Below are positions 32,446 through 41,529 of a DNA stretch of 64,000 nt, piece by piece. Origin of the DNA: Methanosarcinales archaeon Methan_01 (GTDB lineage Archaea > Halobacteriota > Methanosarcinia > Methanotrichales > Methanotrichaceae); contig LUYE01000010.1 of the NCBI GenBank assembly GCA_001602645.1, positions 1-64,000 of the forward strand, written 5' to 3'. Position 1 is the stretch's first letter. Every line of letters starts with the position of its first letter. Position numbers and translations under genes: made by a program. A model generated the notes under the pieces. It worked only from the letters and a program-made list of their open reading frames with translations, ran no database searches and had not been told where the DNA came from.

Positions 32446-34524
32446 CTAGATGGCGCCCTCACCTTCGGCGTCGCTCTTTTCGTCAACTCCTTCGGCGGGG
32501 CCTTCCCGGTCCTTCAGGGCCCCCGCCCCAGGCCGGGGGTACCTCATGGGGTCCCGGAAGAGGTACCTCGTCATGGCTATCTGCTCCGAGGTGCCGAGGA
32601 GGAGAAGGACGTCTCCGGCCTCGATCTCCGTCTCCTTGACGGGGTTGAGGATGTTCCCCGAGTCCCGGAGGATCCCGATGACGTTCACCCCCAGCTTCTT
32701 TCGCAGCTCCAGCTCCGCTAGAGCCTTACCAGAGGCCGGAGCCTTCTCCTCGACCTTGACGGTGACGACCTCGACGTTGGGGAGGTACCGCCTCAGGTCC
32801 GAGATCTTCGACGGCTCGATCTCAGCGTTCAGGAACATGTCGTAGCCGAGGGACCGGACCTCTACGATCATCTTCTCGATCTCGGTCCTGGGGACGAGGT
32901 ACTTGGCGAGGACCCTGGAGAAGATCCCCACCGAGGTCTCAAACTCCTCGGGTACGACCTCGTCCGCCCCCAGGTCGTAGAGGGGACCCGCCTCGGCGAG
33001 GTGGCGGACCCGGGCCATGATGTAGACCTTGGGGTTGATCCTCCTCGCCAGCTCGACGATCCTCCGGGTCGCCATCTCGTCGGAGACGGCGACGACGACG
33101 ACCCTCGCCGTATCGACGTCGGCGTGCCGGAGGACTATCTCCTGGGTGGCATCGCCGTAGTGGATCGGCACTCCATTCGTCCTCTCCCCCCTCACCTTCT
33201 CGGGGTTCATCTCCAGGACCATGTAGGAGAGATCTCCGACCTTGGCTGCCCTCGCCAGGGTCCTTCCGACGAAGCCGTAGCCGACGATCACGAGGTGGTT
33301 CTCCCTCTTCTCAGGGATCGCCGCAAAGGGGAGGCCCGACCTCAGCTTCTCCGGGATGGGAAGGAGGTAGAGGAGGTCTGCGGCCTTCGGCGAGGCGGCG
33401 ATGACGAAGGGGGTTGCCGCCATCGTCAGAATCGAGAGCGCCAGAAATAGCTGGTACTCGCCCCGGCCCATGATCCCGGATTCGACCCCGGTCTTAGAGA
33501 GGATGAAGGAGAACTCTCCGATCTGGGCGAGGGCGAGCCCCGCCAGGACCCCCGTCCTGACGGGGTAGCCGAGGAGGACGGAGACCCCCCCGGCGACGAC
33601 GGCCTTCACCAGAATGACCCCCAGCGCCGCCGCCGCCACCAGCTCGAAATTTTCTACGAAGAAGCCGGCATCCAGGAGCATCCCGATGGAGACGAAGAAG
33701 AAGCTGGTGAAGACGTCCTTGAAGGGGATGACGTTCCCCAGAGCCTGGTAGCTGTAATCCGACTCAGAGATGATCAGCCCCGCGAGGAACGCTCCCAGGG
33801 CGAGGGAGAGGCCGGCGGAGTAGGAGACCCAGGCGACGGCGAGGCAGATGAGGATCACCGTCAGGAGGAATAGCTCGCTCGACCGGAGGCGGACGACCTG
33901 GTAGAGGAGGGCAGGGACGAAAAGCTTCGCGCTCACTATCACCAGGACGACTATTCCGACGCCCTTCGCCAGCATCGTCAGGAGGGCTATCGATAGGCCC
34001 GTCGACTCCTCCGCCGCCAGGAGGGGGACGAAGAGCATCATGGGGACGACGGCGATGTCCTGAAAGATCAGCATCCCCAGGGTGTTTCCGCCGTGGGGGG
34101 TGTCCACCTCATCCCGATCCTGGAGGATCTTGAGGACCACCGCCGTGCTGCTGAGGGCGATGAGAAATCCAGCGAAGATCGATTCGTTGACGGGCAGCCC
34201 CAATTCGATGCCGATGAGGGTGGTCGCAAGAAGGGTTATGGCGACCTGGAGGGGCCCCCCCACCAGGGCCGCCCGTCTGATCCGCAGAAGCCTCTCGAAG
34301 GAGAACTCGATCCCGATGGCGAAGAGGAGGAGGACCACCCCCACTTCGGCGAGGAACTCGATCTGTTCCACCTCGTGGACGAGCCGGAGGCCGTGGGGGC
34401 CGGCGACGATCCCCGTCACCAGGAACCCCACCACCACCGGGACCCGGAGCCTCGCCCCGATGAAGATGGCGATGATCGAGATGAGGAAGATGACGATGAT
34501 GTCGTTGAGGAGGTGTATGGGCAT
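32446..34524 (-). CDS. CPA2-family cation:proton antiporter with TrkA domains (KefB-like)
   Basis: A 692-residue membrane protein. Residues 1-~390 hold 12-13 transmembrane segments of a Na+/H+ exchanger (VVGFLVTGIVAGPHGL, LLFAIGIEFSFERLLR, ALSSTAVVLKILQD, LIFQDIAVVPMM). A TrkA-N/RCK domain follows (HLVIVGYGFVGRTLA, ~405-530) and then a TrkA-C domain (~570-650). This is the KefB/potassium-efflux layout, controlled by nucleotide binding. The tail is acidic. It is transcribed alone; A/T-rich sequence just upstream (near 34552-34560) may be its promoter. Confidence 0.88.
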   Translation of the reverse strand: MPIHLLNDIIVIFLISIIAIFIGARLRVPVVVGFLVTGIVAGPHGLRLVHEVEQIEFLAEVGVVLLLFAIGIEFSFERLLRIRRAALVGGPLQVAITLLATTLIGIELGLPVNESIFAGFLIALSSTAVVLKILQDRDEVDTPHGGNTLGMLIFQDIAVVPMMLFVPLLAAEESTGLSIALLTMLAKGVGIVVLVIVSAKLFVPALLYQVVRLRSSELFLLTVILICLAVAWVSYSAGLSLALGAFLAGLIISESDYSYQALGNVIPFKDVFTSFFFVSIGMLLDAGFFVENFELVAAAALGVILVKAVVAGGVSVLLGYPVRTGVLAGLALAQIGEFSFILSKTGVESGIMGRGEYQLFLALSILTMAATPFVIAASPKAADLLYLLPIPEKLRSGLPFAAIPEKRENHLVIVGYGFVGRTLARAAKVGDLSYMVLEMNPEKVRGERTNGVPIHYGDATQEIVLRHADVDTARVVVVAVSDEMATRRIVELARRINPKVYIMARVRHLAEAGPLYDLGADEVVPEEFETSVGIFSRVLAKYLVPRTEIEKMIVEVRSLGYDMFLNAEIEPSKISDLRRYLPNVEVVTVKVEEKAPASGKALAELELRKKLGVNVIGILRDSGNILNPVKETEIEAGDVLLLLGTSEQIAMTRYLFRDPMRYPRPGAGALKDREGPAEGVDEKSDAEGEGAI

Positions 34525-34723
34525 CCCTCAGCCCATCATCATCATCCCCAGTTAAAGCTTAGGGTCGGAGGACGACAGGAACTGGAGAATGAAGTGAAAA
34601 CGAGTACCACCAACAGCCCGATGACGCCGCCCCCGCAGGAGGGCGCCGACCGGGGCAGGCGACGGGGTCGCCTACAAAATCGAAGGTCAGCGGCCGCCGA
34701 AGCGGTCCGCCGTTGATAATCGA

Positions 34724-34837
34724 TTATACGCAGCCGTCGAGGAGCCTCTTTCTTCCACCGCGCTTCTCGCTCGGCTTAATCGGTTCCACCTTTGCTACCT
34801 CTTCCTCTTTCTTCTCCTTCTTCTTCTCTTCCGCCAT
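34724..34837 (-). CDS. 37-residue Lys/Glu-rich peptide with C-terminal Cys-Val
   Basis: A short gene on the minus strand, ATG 34837 to TAA 34724. The first half is a Lys/Glu repeat (MAEEKKKEKKEEEVAKVE). The second half is basic (KPSEKRGGRKRLLDGCV), ending in a single Cys next to the terminus. It has a very good ribosome-binding site (AGAGGTGATT, 34841-34850) and its own TATA (AGTTTAATAAACG, 34871-34883). The expression signals are better than those of most genes here, so I am fairly sure it is real. Not recognised. It follows the ahbC-hemL operon by 229 bases. Confidence 0.6.
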   Translation of the reverse strand: MAEEKKKEKKEEEVAKVEPIKPSEKRGGRKRLLDGCV

Positions 34838-34870
34838 CGAAATCACCTCTGTCATTAATTCGGCTGTACT

Positions 34871-34883
34871 CGTTTATTAAACT
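34871..34883 (-). promoter_or_regulatory. TATA box of the 37-residue peptide gene
   Basis: The minus strand reads AGTTTAATAAACG. It is 40 bases from ATG 34837 and would start transcription near 34851, just ahead of the Shine-Dalgarno sequence. Confidence 0.5.
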
Positions 34884-35066
34884 TTCCGATACCGTGGCCA
34901 TCCTTTTTCGATCCTGAGGATGGGATAATCTCAGGCCATCCCAAAAGGTCGATTCTGGGTTTTAGATCCCGCCTCTATGCCGGCGATGGGGACAGATATC
35001 AGATCCGGCCTCTAGATCGCTATAAAAAATTGGCTGATGTCTCAGGGACGATCCAGGAGGAAGGCC

Positions 35067-36236
35067 TCATCTCCGCAACAGGTCCTTTACCACGCAGGTC
35101 GGATCCTCCCCGCAAACGTCTCCGCAGTAGTAACGAGCCTTCTGCCGACATCCGCCGCAGACGTCTAAGTATTCGCATTCGCCGCAGGCTCCCTTGAGCC
35201 TAGACCTTATATCCCTCAGAGCCAAGAGCTCCGGGGAGGGATCGTCGATCCAGATCTCCTTGAAGCTCCTATCCCGGACGTTCCCGACGACCACCTCGGG
35301 CATGAAGTGGCAGGGGAGGACGTCCCCCCGATGGTTTATGTTGGCGACCTTCACCCCGGCGGTGCACCCTCCGGCGTTCAGAAGGAGCTGGCGGACCCGC
35401 TCCCGCCTCTCCGGCTCCTCCTTCAGCATCTCCAGGAGGTACGCCCCGTCCATGGGGGAGTCGGTGGAGAGGATCTCTATCTCCCGGTCCTTCAGCTCGA
35501 CCGCCGCCTCCGCCAGGAACCTGATGACGCTCCGCCTCTCCTCGGGGGAGACGTCCCGGTCGGAGATCTCCGCCCCCCTCCCCACGGGGACGAGGTGGTA
35601 GAGGCAGAACCTCGGGACCCCCAGCTCCAGGGCGAGGTCGAGGAGGGCGGGGACCTCGTGCCAGTTATCCTTGGTGAGGGTGACCCTCAGGCCGGTCTTG
35701 AGGCCGGCGTCCCGGGCGTTCACGAGGCCGTCGATCGCCCTATCGTAGGCGCCCTTCACGCCCCGGAATCTGTCGTGGGCCTCGGGCCTGCAGGAGTCGA
35801 GGGAGACCCCGACGTACCTGATCTCCGCCTCTTTGAGAAGGCGTGCCACCTCCGGAGTGATGAGGGTCCCGTTCGTCGAGATGACCGTCCGCAAGCCTAT
35901 CTCTTTGGCATGAAATGCGTAGGCATAGAAGTTCCTGCTCAGGAGGGGTTCCCCTCCGGTGAGGATCAGCATCGGCATCTTGAGAGCCGCGAGCTCGTCG
36001 ATGAGCCTTATCCCCTCTTCGAGCCTCAGCTCCTCCGCCGCGGCTTCCGTGGCGTCGATGTAGCAGTGGTCACAATTGAGGTTGCAGTGGCGGGTGATGT
36101 TCCACATCACCACCGGCTTCTTCTCTCCTGAGAACCTGATCATCTCGTCGGGGACGGGCCCTTCCCTCCCTTCAGCGGCCCTGATCGAGTCCCAGACCGT
36201 CGCCTGGTCTGCCAGGGCCTTGGAGAATATTATCAT
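35067..36236 (-). CDS. ahbC: Radical SAM 12,18-didecarboxysiroheme deacetylase (AhbC)
   Basis: A 389-residue radical SAM enzyme. The cluster motif is C51-x3-C55-x2-C58 (RHCNLNCDHC), with LTGGEPLL and VISTNGTLI for SAM binding. The C-terminal extension has the SPASM-like cysteines CGECEYLDVCGGC and a further YYCGDVCGEDPTC. With hemL, hemC and a cobA-hemD fusion directly upstream, AhbC of the alternative siroheme-to-heme route fits best. AhbD (heme synthase) is the alternative. It overlaps cobA-hemD by four bases (ATGA). Confidence 0.82.
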   Translation of the reverse strand: MIIFSKALADQATVWDSIRAAEGREGPVPDEMIRFSGEKKPVVMWNITRHCNLNCDHCYIDATEAAAEELRLEEGIRLIDELAALKMPMLILTGGEPLLSRNFYAYAFHAKEIGLRTVISTNGTLITPEVARLLKEAEIRYVGVSLDSCRPEAHDRFRGVKGAYDRAIDGLVNARDAGLKTGLRVTLTKDNWHEVPALLDLALELGVPRFCLYHLVPVGRGAEISDRDVSPEERRSVIRFLAEAAVELKDREIEILSTDSPMDGAYLLEMLKEEPERRERVRQLLLNAGGCTAGVKVANINHRGDVLPCHFMPEVVVGNVRDRSFKEIWIDDPSPELLALRDIRSRLKGACGECEYLDVCGGCRQKARYYCGDVCGEDPTCVVKDLLRR

Positions 36237-37705
36237 CCTCTCCTCCTCAGCTCTTCCAGCATGGCTCTGAAGGTGTACCTCTCCGGCATCACGTCCACCC
36301 TCACCCCCAAATCCTCCAGAACCGCCCTGGTGGGGGGGCCGATCGCCGCCACCTTCGCCTCGGAAAGCCTCCCCCGGAGGCGGCCCTCGGCGCCGAGCTC
36401 CTTCGCCCTCGCGAGGATGTTCCTGGCCGTGGAGCCGCTGGTGAAGGCGAAGACGTCCGGGGTCCCCCGGAGGATCAGCCAGTCCAGTTTTGGGTCGCCG
36501 GAGGGGGCGATGTCGTAGAGGTGGACCTCGTCCACCTCGACCCCAGCCTCTTCGAGGATCTCCACCAGCTCGGGGCTTCCCTTGGCGCTCCGGAGGAGGA
36601 GGACTCTTTTGAACCGGGGCGCCAGGGCGAGGGCGAGACCCCGGGAGCTGAAGCTCTCGGGAACGATGGACGCCGAGAGCCCCCGCTCTGCCAGAGCCTC
36701 CTCCGTCCGGGGGCCGATGGTGGCGAGGACCGACCTCCTCAGAGGGGCCGCCAGCCTATCGTCCCGGAGGGCGATCTCCGCCCCGGTGGCGCTGGTGAAG
36801 ACGACGCAGTCGGCCGCCTCGATCCTCTTGGGGAGGTCTGCCGGGAGGGGCAGCTCAGAGAAGGATATCGAGGGGGCGAGGATCGGCCTGAAGCCGAGGG
36901 ATCGAGCGATCCTCTCGGACTCCTCCCCCCGATTGTCCGGCCTCAGGATGGCGATCGTAGGCTGCCTCAGCCTCTCCGATAGGGCTACCACCTCCCCCAC
37001 CACCAGGATCGCCGGGGCCTGGACTTCTTGCTCTTTCGCCCTCTCGACGATCTCGCCGAGGGTTTCGACGACGACCCTCTCCTTGGGGCTCCATCCCCTC
37101 TCGATGAGGGCGGCCGGGGTCTTTGGGTCGCGGCCACCCCGAAGGAGGGCGGAGACGTTCTCTGCGAGCCTAGAGACCCCCATCAAGACGACGATGGTTC
37201 CCCCGACCCGGGCCAGGGCCTCCCAGTCCAGCTCATCCTCCTTCCCCGGTTCCTCGTGGCCGGTGACGACGGTGAAGGCCGTGGCGACAGACCGGTGGGT
37301 GACGGGGATCCCCGCCCCCGCCGGGACGGATATAGCCGAGGTGACCCCCGGAACGACCTCGAAGGGCACCTTCGCCGCGGCGAGGGCGAGCCCCTCCTCT
37401 CCACCCCTCCCGAAGACGAAAGGATCGCCCCCCTTCAGTCGTACGACGATCTTCCCCTCCCTCCCTTTCTCCACCAGGAGGGCGTTGATCTCCTCTTGGG
37501 TGAGCTTGTGGCGGCCGGGAAGCTTCCCGACGTCGATCATCTCCGCTCCCTCGCCAGCCCATCCGAGGATCTCGGGGGAGAGGAGCCGGTCGAAGAGGAT
37601 AACATCGGCCTCTTCGAGGAGCCGCCTCGCCTTCAGCGTCAAGAGCTCCGGGTCGCCGGGTCCGGCGCCGACGAGCCATACCTTCCCGCATTCAGTCCGA
37701 TCCAA
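36233..37705 (-). CDS. cobA-hemD: Fused uroporphyrinogen-III methyltransferase and uroporphyrinogen-III synthase
   Basis: A 490-residue two-domain protein. Residues 1-~240 are SUMT/CobA (WLVGAGPGDPELLTLKA, VVRLKGGDPFVFGRGGEE, GIPVTHRSVAT, PAALIERGWSPKE), which methylates uroporphyrinogen III to precorrin-2. Residues ~250-490 are HemD, which closes hydroxymethylbilane to uroporphyrinogen III (VFTSATGAEIALRD, ATIGPRTEEAL, VFAFTSGSTARNIL, AIGPPTRAVLEDLG). One chain thus does two successive steps. It overlaps hemC by 14 bases. Confidence 0.92.
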   Translation of the reverse strand: MDRTECGKVWLVGAGPGDPELLTLKARRLLEEADVILFDRLLSPEILGWAGEGAEMIDVGKLPGRHKLTQEEINALLVEKGREGKIVVRLKGGDPFVFGRGGEEGLALAAAKVPFEVVPGVTSAISVPAGAGIPVTHRSVATAFTVVTGHEEPGKEDELDWEALARVGGTIVVLMGVSRLAENVSALLRGGRDPKTPAALIERGWSPKERVVVETLGEIVERAKEQEVQAPAILVVGEVVALSERLRQPTIAILRPDNRGEESERIARSLGFRPILAPSISFSELPLPADLPKRIEAADCVVFTSATGAEIALRDDRLAAPLRRSVLATIGPRTEEALAERGLSASIVPESFSSRGLALALAPRFKRVLLLRSAKGSPELVEILEEAGVEVDEVHLYDIAPSGDPKLDWLILRGTPDVFAFTSGSTARNILARAKELGAEGRLRGRLSEAKVAAIGPPTRAVLEDLGVRVDVMPERYTFRAMLEELRRRG

Positions 37706-38597
37706 CTTCCCTCACCGCCTCTTCTGCCAGATCCCGTCCGCCCATCGCCACCAGCCTTCTGGAGAGCTCTCTTGCCCCCCTAAGGTGGTCGGCGGACGAT
37801 ATCGGTTCATCCACCCTCACATACCTCGATCCGTCGAGGGATAAGACCTCCGCCATGACCGAGATCTCCTCCCCATCAAGCCTGGCGAAGGCGGCCATGG
37901 GGACGACGCAGGAGCCGCCGATCTCCTCCAGGATAACCCGCTCGCACTCCGCCTCCTTCCTCGTCGGGGGGTGGTCGATCTCGTGGACAAGCTCCTCTGC
38001 CCTCCCTTCCGTCGCCACCACGGCGATCGCCCCCTGGTTTGCGGAGGGGACGAACCTCTCGGGGTCCAAGACGGCGTAGCTGGGATGATAGCCCATCCTC
38101 TCGATCCCCGCCAGGGCGAGGACTATCGCCCGATACCTTCCCTCTTCGAGCTTCCGGAGCCTCGTCTCCAGGTTACCTCGGAGGGATTCGATTACGAGGT
38201 CGGGCCTCGCCCTCCGCAGCTGCGCCGCCCTCCTCATGCTGCAGGTTCCGACGACCGCTCCTTCCTCCAGCCCGTCGATGGAGACGCCGTCGTCACTCAC
38301 CAGGACGTCCAGGGGAGAGTCCCTTGGAAGGATGGCTCCGATGACGAGCCCATCGGGCCTCTTGGATGGGAGGTCCTTCATGCTATGGACGGCGACGTCG
38401 ATCTCGCCTGCCAGCATCAGGTCGTCGATCTCCTTGACGAAGAGCCCCCTCCCCGAGACCCGATGGAGAGGCAGGTCCAGGACGTGGTCTCCCTTAGTCT
38501 TGACGACCTTGAGCTCGGTTCCGATCCCCATCCCCTCCAGAAGGGTGATGGCGGTCCTCGTCTGCCGCAGAGCCAGAGGGCTTCCGCGGCTTCCCAC
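37692..38597 (-). CDS. hemC: Porphobilinogen deaminase
   Basis: A 301-residue hydroxymethylbilane synthase. N-terminal GSRGSPLALRQT, GRGLFVKEIDDLML, AVHSMKDLP, LRGNLETRLRKL and the dipyrromethane-binding Cys in EEIGGSCVVPMAA are all present. GTG 38597 is the only usable start; it lies two bases after the hemL stop. It lies between hemL and cobA-hemD in the tetrapyrrole operon. Confidence 0.95.
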   Translation of the reverse strand: MGSRGSPLALRQTRTAITLLEGMGIGTELKVVKTKGDHVLDLPLHRVSGRGLFVKEIDDLMLAGEIDVAVHSMKDLPSKRPDGLVIGAILPRDSPLDVLVSDDGVSIDGLEEGAVVGTCSMRRAAQLRRARPDLVIESLRGNLETRLRKLEEGRYRAIVLALAGIERMGYHPSYAVLDPERFVPSANQGAIAVVATEGRAEELVHEIDHPPTRKEAECERVILEEIGGSCVVPMAAFARLDGEEISVMAEVLSLDGSRYVRVDEPISSADHLRGARELSRRLVAMGGRDLAEEAVREVGSD

Positions 38598-38599
38598 GA

Positions 38600-39868
38600 T
38601 CAGCCTAACAGGTTTGACTGGTAAGCCTCCAGGGTCTCGTTTATAATATCGTCGGTGTGAGCGGCGGATAAGAAGTTCGTCTCATACTGGCTGGGGGGGA
38701 GAAATACGCCGGATTTCAGCATCCTCCGGAAGAAGGCGAGGTATCCCTCCTTGTCGCAGTTCAGAGCCTCGACGTAGTTCTTTGGAGCATCGCCGAAGAA
38801 GATCTTGAAGATGGAGGCCGTCCCCACCACCGAGTAGCCTAGGCCCAGATCCTCGACGATCTGAGCCAGGGCCTTCCGGAGATCGTCCCCCGTGGAGTTC
38901 AGCCTCTCCAGGGTCCTCTCCTCCTCCAGGACGTCGAGGGTCGCCATCCCGGCGGCAAGAGAGACGGGGCTGCCGTTGAAGGTCCCCGCCTGGTATATCC
39001 CGCCGCTGGGGGCGACCATCTCCATCAGCTCACGCCTCCCGCCCACGACCCCAATGGGAAAGCCACCACCGATGATCTTCCCCAGGGTCGTCATATCCGG
39101 GACGACGCCGTACCGGGCCTGAGCGCCGCCGAGGCTGAGCCGGAATCCGGTGATCACCTCGTCGAAGATGAGGAGGACGCCGTGCTCCCTTGTGAGCCTT
39201 CTCATCCCCTCCAGGTAGCCCGGCTCGGGGAGGACGGGGCCGATGTTTCCCAGGACCGGCTCCATGATCACCGCCGCCACCTCGCCGTCGAACCCCGACA
39301 GGGCAGCCTCGATCGCCGCGAGGTCGTTGTACGGGACCTGGATCGTATTTTTGGCCGTGTCCCTCGGCACCCCCAGGGAGTCGGGAACTCCCAGGGTCGT
39401 CGCCCCTGAGCCGGCCTTCACCAGGACCGCATCGTGGGCGCCGTGGAACCCCCCCTCCACCTTGACGATCTTGTCTTTTCTGGTGTAGCCCCGGGCGATC
39501 CTGAGGGCGGCCATCGTCGCCTCCGTCCCGGTATTGACGAACCTGAGCATATCGATGCTGGGGTAGTGGCCGACGATCCTCTCGGCGAGGGAGACCTCCA
39601 ACTCCGAGGGGGTGCCGTAGAGCCAGCCCCGCTCCATCTGGCGGACGACCCGCTCCATCACGACGGGGTGTCTATGGCCGAGGATCATGGGGCCGTAGGC
39701 GAGGCAGTAGTCGATGAGCCTTTGGCCATCTTTGGTCCAGAGGTGAGGGCCCTCGGCCCTGGAGACGTAGAAGGGGTAGGGGGATATCGCCCGGACCGGG
39801 CTGCTGACGCCCCCCGGCATCAGCCGCTTGGCGACCTCGAAGAGCTGGCTAGAGGCATCAGAAGTCAT
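38600..39868 (-). CDS. hemL: Glutamate-1-semialdehyde 2,1-aminomutase
   Basis: A 422-residue PLP enzyme making 5-aminolevulinate. The N-terminus [18 protein letters not shown], the [16 protein letters not shown] stretch, [10 protein letters not shown] and the PLP lysine in [14 protein letters not shown] are diagnostic. First gene of the hemL-hemC-cobA/hemD-ahbC unit, with a minus-strand TATA-like TCTATAACG about 30 bases upstream (near 39894-39903). hemA and hemB are not in the window. Confidence 0.95.
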   Translation of the reverse strand: MTSDASSQLFEVAKRLMPGGVSSPVRAISPYPFYVSRAEGPHLWTKDGQRLIDYCLAYGPMILGHRHPVVMERVVRQMERGWLYGTPSELEVSLAERIVGHYPSIDMLRFVNTGTEATMAALRIARGYTRKDKIVKVEGGFHGAHDAVLVKAGSGATTLGVPDSLGVPRDTAKNTIQVPYNDLAAIEAALSGFDGEVAAVIMEPVLGNIGPVLPEPGYLEGMRRLTREHGVLLIFDEVITGFRLSLGGAQARYGVVPDMTTLGKIIGGGFPIGVVGGRRELMEMVAPSGGIYQAGTFNGSPVSLAAGMATLDVLEEERTLERLNSTGDDLRKALAQIVEDLGLGYSVVGTASIFKIFFGDAPKNYVEALNCDKEGYLAFFRRMLKSGVFLPPSQYETNFLSAAHTDDIINETLEAYQSNLLG

Positions 39869-40057
39869 GAAACCTTCACCGGGGAGGATGTCCCGTTATA
39901 GATAGAAGAACCTTGCGATTAGATCCGATCCCCGTAATAATCTTTGATCCGCCCTTCCGCCGGTTTGGGGTAAGGAGACAGAAAAGCGTTAGGCCGAGAG
40001 GGCCTCCAGCCTCTATGATATCCGCTCCCTCCCCCTCTCCCCTTGGGCGATGAGAGG

Positions 40058-41260
40058 TCAGCCGAGATCCCGCCAGGCCCGCTCCTCCGCCCTCCTCACC
40101 ACCTCCCTCAGGGGGAGGCCGCTCTCTCGCGCGATCCTCTTGCAGTCGTCGTGCTCGGCCTTGATCTGGAGAACTTCGTCGCTGATGGAGCTCACCTTCG
40201 CCCGGACCGAGAACGTCCGGCCACCGATCTCGACTGAGATCACCCTCTCCTCCCTTTCGGCGACGAACCTGTGGAGGGACGGAAAGATCCTGATCCCCAG
40301 GCTTCCCGTCTCCCTCATGACGATCCGGGCGAGGCGGTCCGCATCCTCACCCCTCGCCAGGACCTGGACGAGGCTTGCGGGCCTCCCTTTCTTCATCAGG
40401 GCCGGGACGATGGCGACGTCCAGGGCCCCCTCCTCCATCAGGAGGTCGAGCAAACTTCCTAGAACCTCGCCGGTGACGTCGTCGACGTTCGTCTCCAGCT
40501 GGACGACGCGGTCTTGGTTGTTGGGATGACGGGGGGTTTGCCCCGTCTCCTTCGCTTCGCCGATGACGGCCCGGAGGAGGTTTGGGATCTCTAAGTCCTT
40601 GGTTCCGGCTCCGTATCCCGAGGCCTCGGCTCGGATCAGAGGATATTCCGCGGCGACGTCGTCCGCAAAACCCGCCAGGATCGCCGCCCCCGTGGGGGTC
40701 AAGAGCTCTCCCTCGACGGGCCCGCCCTTCCAGAGGAGGCCGGAGGCGGAGAGGACCTCCAGGGCCGCGGGGGCCGGGACTGGGAGGCGGCCGTGGGCGG
40801 CGATGACGGTTCCCGAGCCGACGGATATCGGGAGGACGACGACCTTATCGGCTTCCAGGCTATCGAGGGCGGCGACGCTTCCGGCGATGTCCGCCAGGGC
40901 GTCCAGGGCCCCGATCTCGTGGAACCGCGCCTCCTCTCTGGCAACGCCGTGGACCCTCCCTTCCGCCTCGGCCAGGATCTCGACGATCTTAATGGCCCGG
41001 TCGAGGGCCGGAGGCGAAAGGCACGCAGCCGCTAGGATCGACCTCGCCTCCGCCAGGGTCTTGTACCTCTTCCCGCGAGCATGGACCCTCACCCTGGCCG
41101 CTTCGATGTGGTGCTTCTCCGCCCTGGAGATATCGAGGCCGCAGCCGACCGCCTCGACGGCTTTTCTGACGGCATCGGGGTCGGCCCCCAGGTCGAGGAG
41201 GGATGCCATGATCATGTCGCCGGAGGCGCCGGAGGAGGGGTCGAAGAGGAGGAGTCTCAT
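40058..41260 (-). CDS. larC: LarC, nickel insertion enzyme of nickel-pincer cofactor synthesis
   Basis: A 400-residue protein that inserts nickel into the pincer cofactor with CTP. LFDPSSGASGDMIMASLLDLG at the N-terminus, FHEIGALDALADI, SVGSGTV, LLTPTGAAILAGF and LETNVDDVTGEVLG are family marks. It is one uninterrupted frame, unlike the frameshifted LarC of some lactobacilli. Its partner LarE is 25 kb away. A minus-strand TATA (CGTATTTAAAAAAG, 41281-41294) implies an essentially leaderless message. Confidence 0.88.
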   Translation of the reverse strand: MRLLLFDPSSGASGDMIMASLLDLGADPDAVRKAVEAVGCGLDISRAEKHHIEAARVRVHARGKRYKTLAEARSILAAACLSPPALDRAIKIVEILAEAEGRVHGVAREEARFHEIGALDALADIAGSVAALDSLEADKVVVLPISVGSGTVIAAHGRLPVPAPAALEVLSASGLLWKGGPVEGELLTPTGAAILAGFADDVAAEYPLIRAEASGYGAGTKDLEIPNLLRAVIGEAKETGQTPRHPNNQDRVVQLETNVDDVTGEVLGSLLDLLMEEGALDVAIVPALMKKGRPASLVQVLARGEDADRLARIVMRETGSLGIRIFPSLHRFVAEREERVISVEIGGRTFSVRAKVSSISDEVLQIKAEHDDCKRIARESGLPLREVVRRAEERAWRDLG

Positions 41261-41280
41261 GGTTGGATGGTGATGTTCCG

Positions 41281-41294
41281 CTTTTTTAAATACG
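41281..41294 (-). promoter_or_regulatory. TATA box of larC
   Basis: The minus strand reads CGTATTTAAAAAAG, about 27 bases upstream of ATG 41260, the spacing expected of a leaderless archaeal gene. Confidence 0.5.
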
Positions 41295-41529
41295 AATTGG
41301 TCTTCGCCAGATCAATTTTGGTTTGAATTCCCGGCGGCCTGCAGCTTGGAGGTGATCACCGGCAGGGATCCCCGTCAGATTCCTTCTCGCCTAAAGAGAT
41401 GGAAGCGATCATGAAAAAGTCCGGGAGGGCATCTGCTCGGCGATTTCCATGAGGGATCAGTTTGCACAAACCCGGCCCCGTCCCCTCCCTCAACGGTGAT
41501 CCTGAAATAGAGATCCCTCGGGACTCTCG

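Noticed and set aside
34555-34723. Possible gene between the antiporter and the 37-residue peptide
   Set aside because: Frames here are short or antisense shadows; only an A/T-rich promoter-like stretch for the antiporter is visible.
41295-41529. Interval between larC promoter and the long fdhA end
   Set aside because: A 61-codon minus frame (41375-41560) overlaps the fdhA end without ribosome-binding site; no feature supported.
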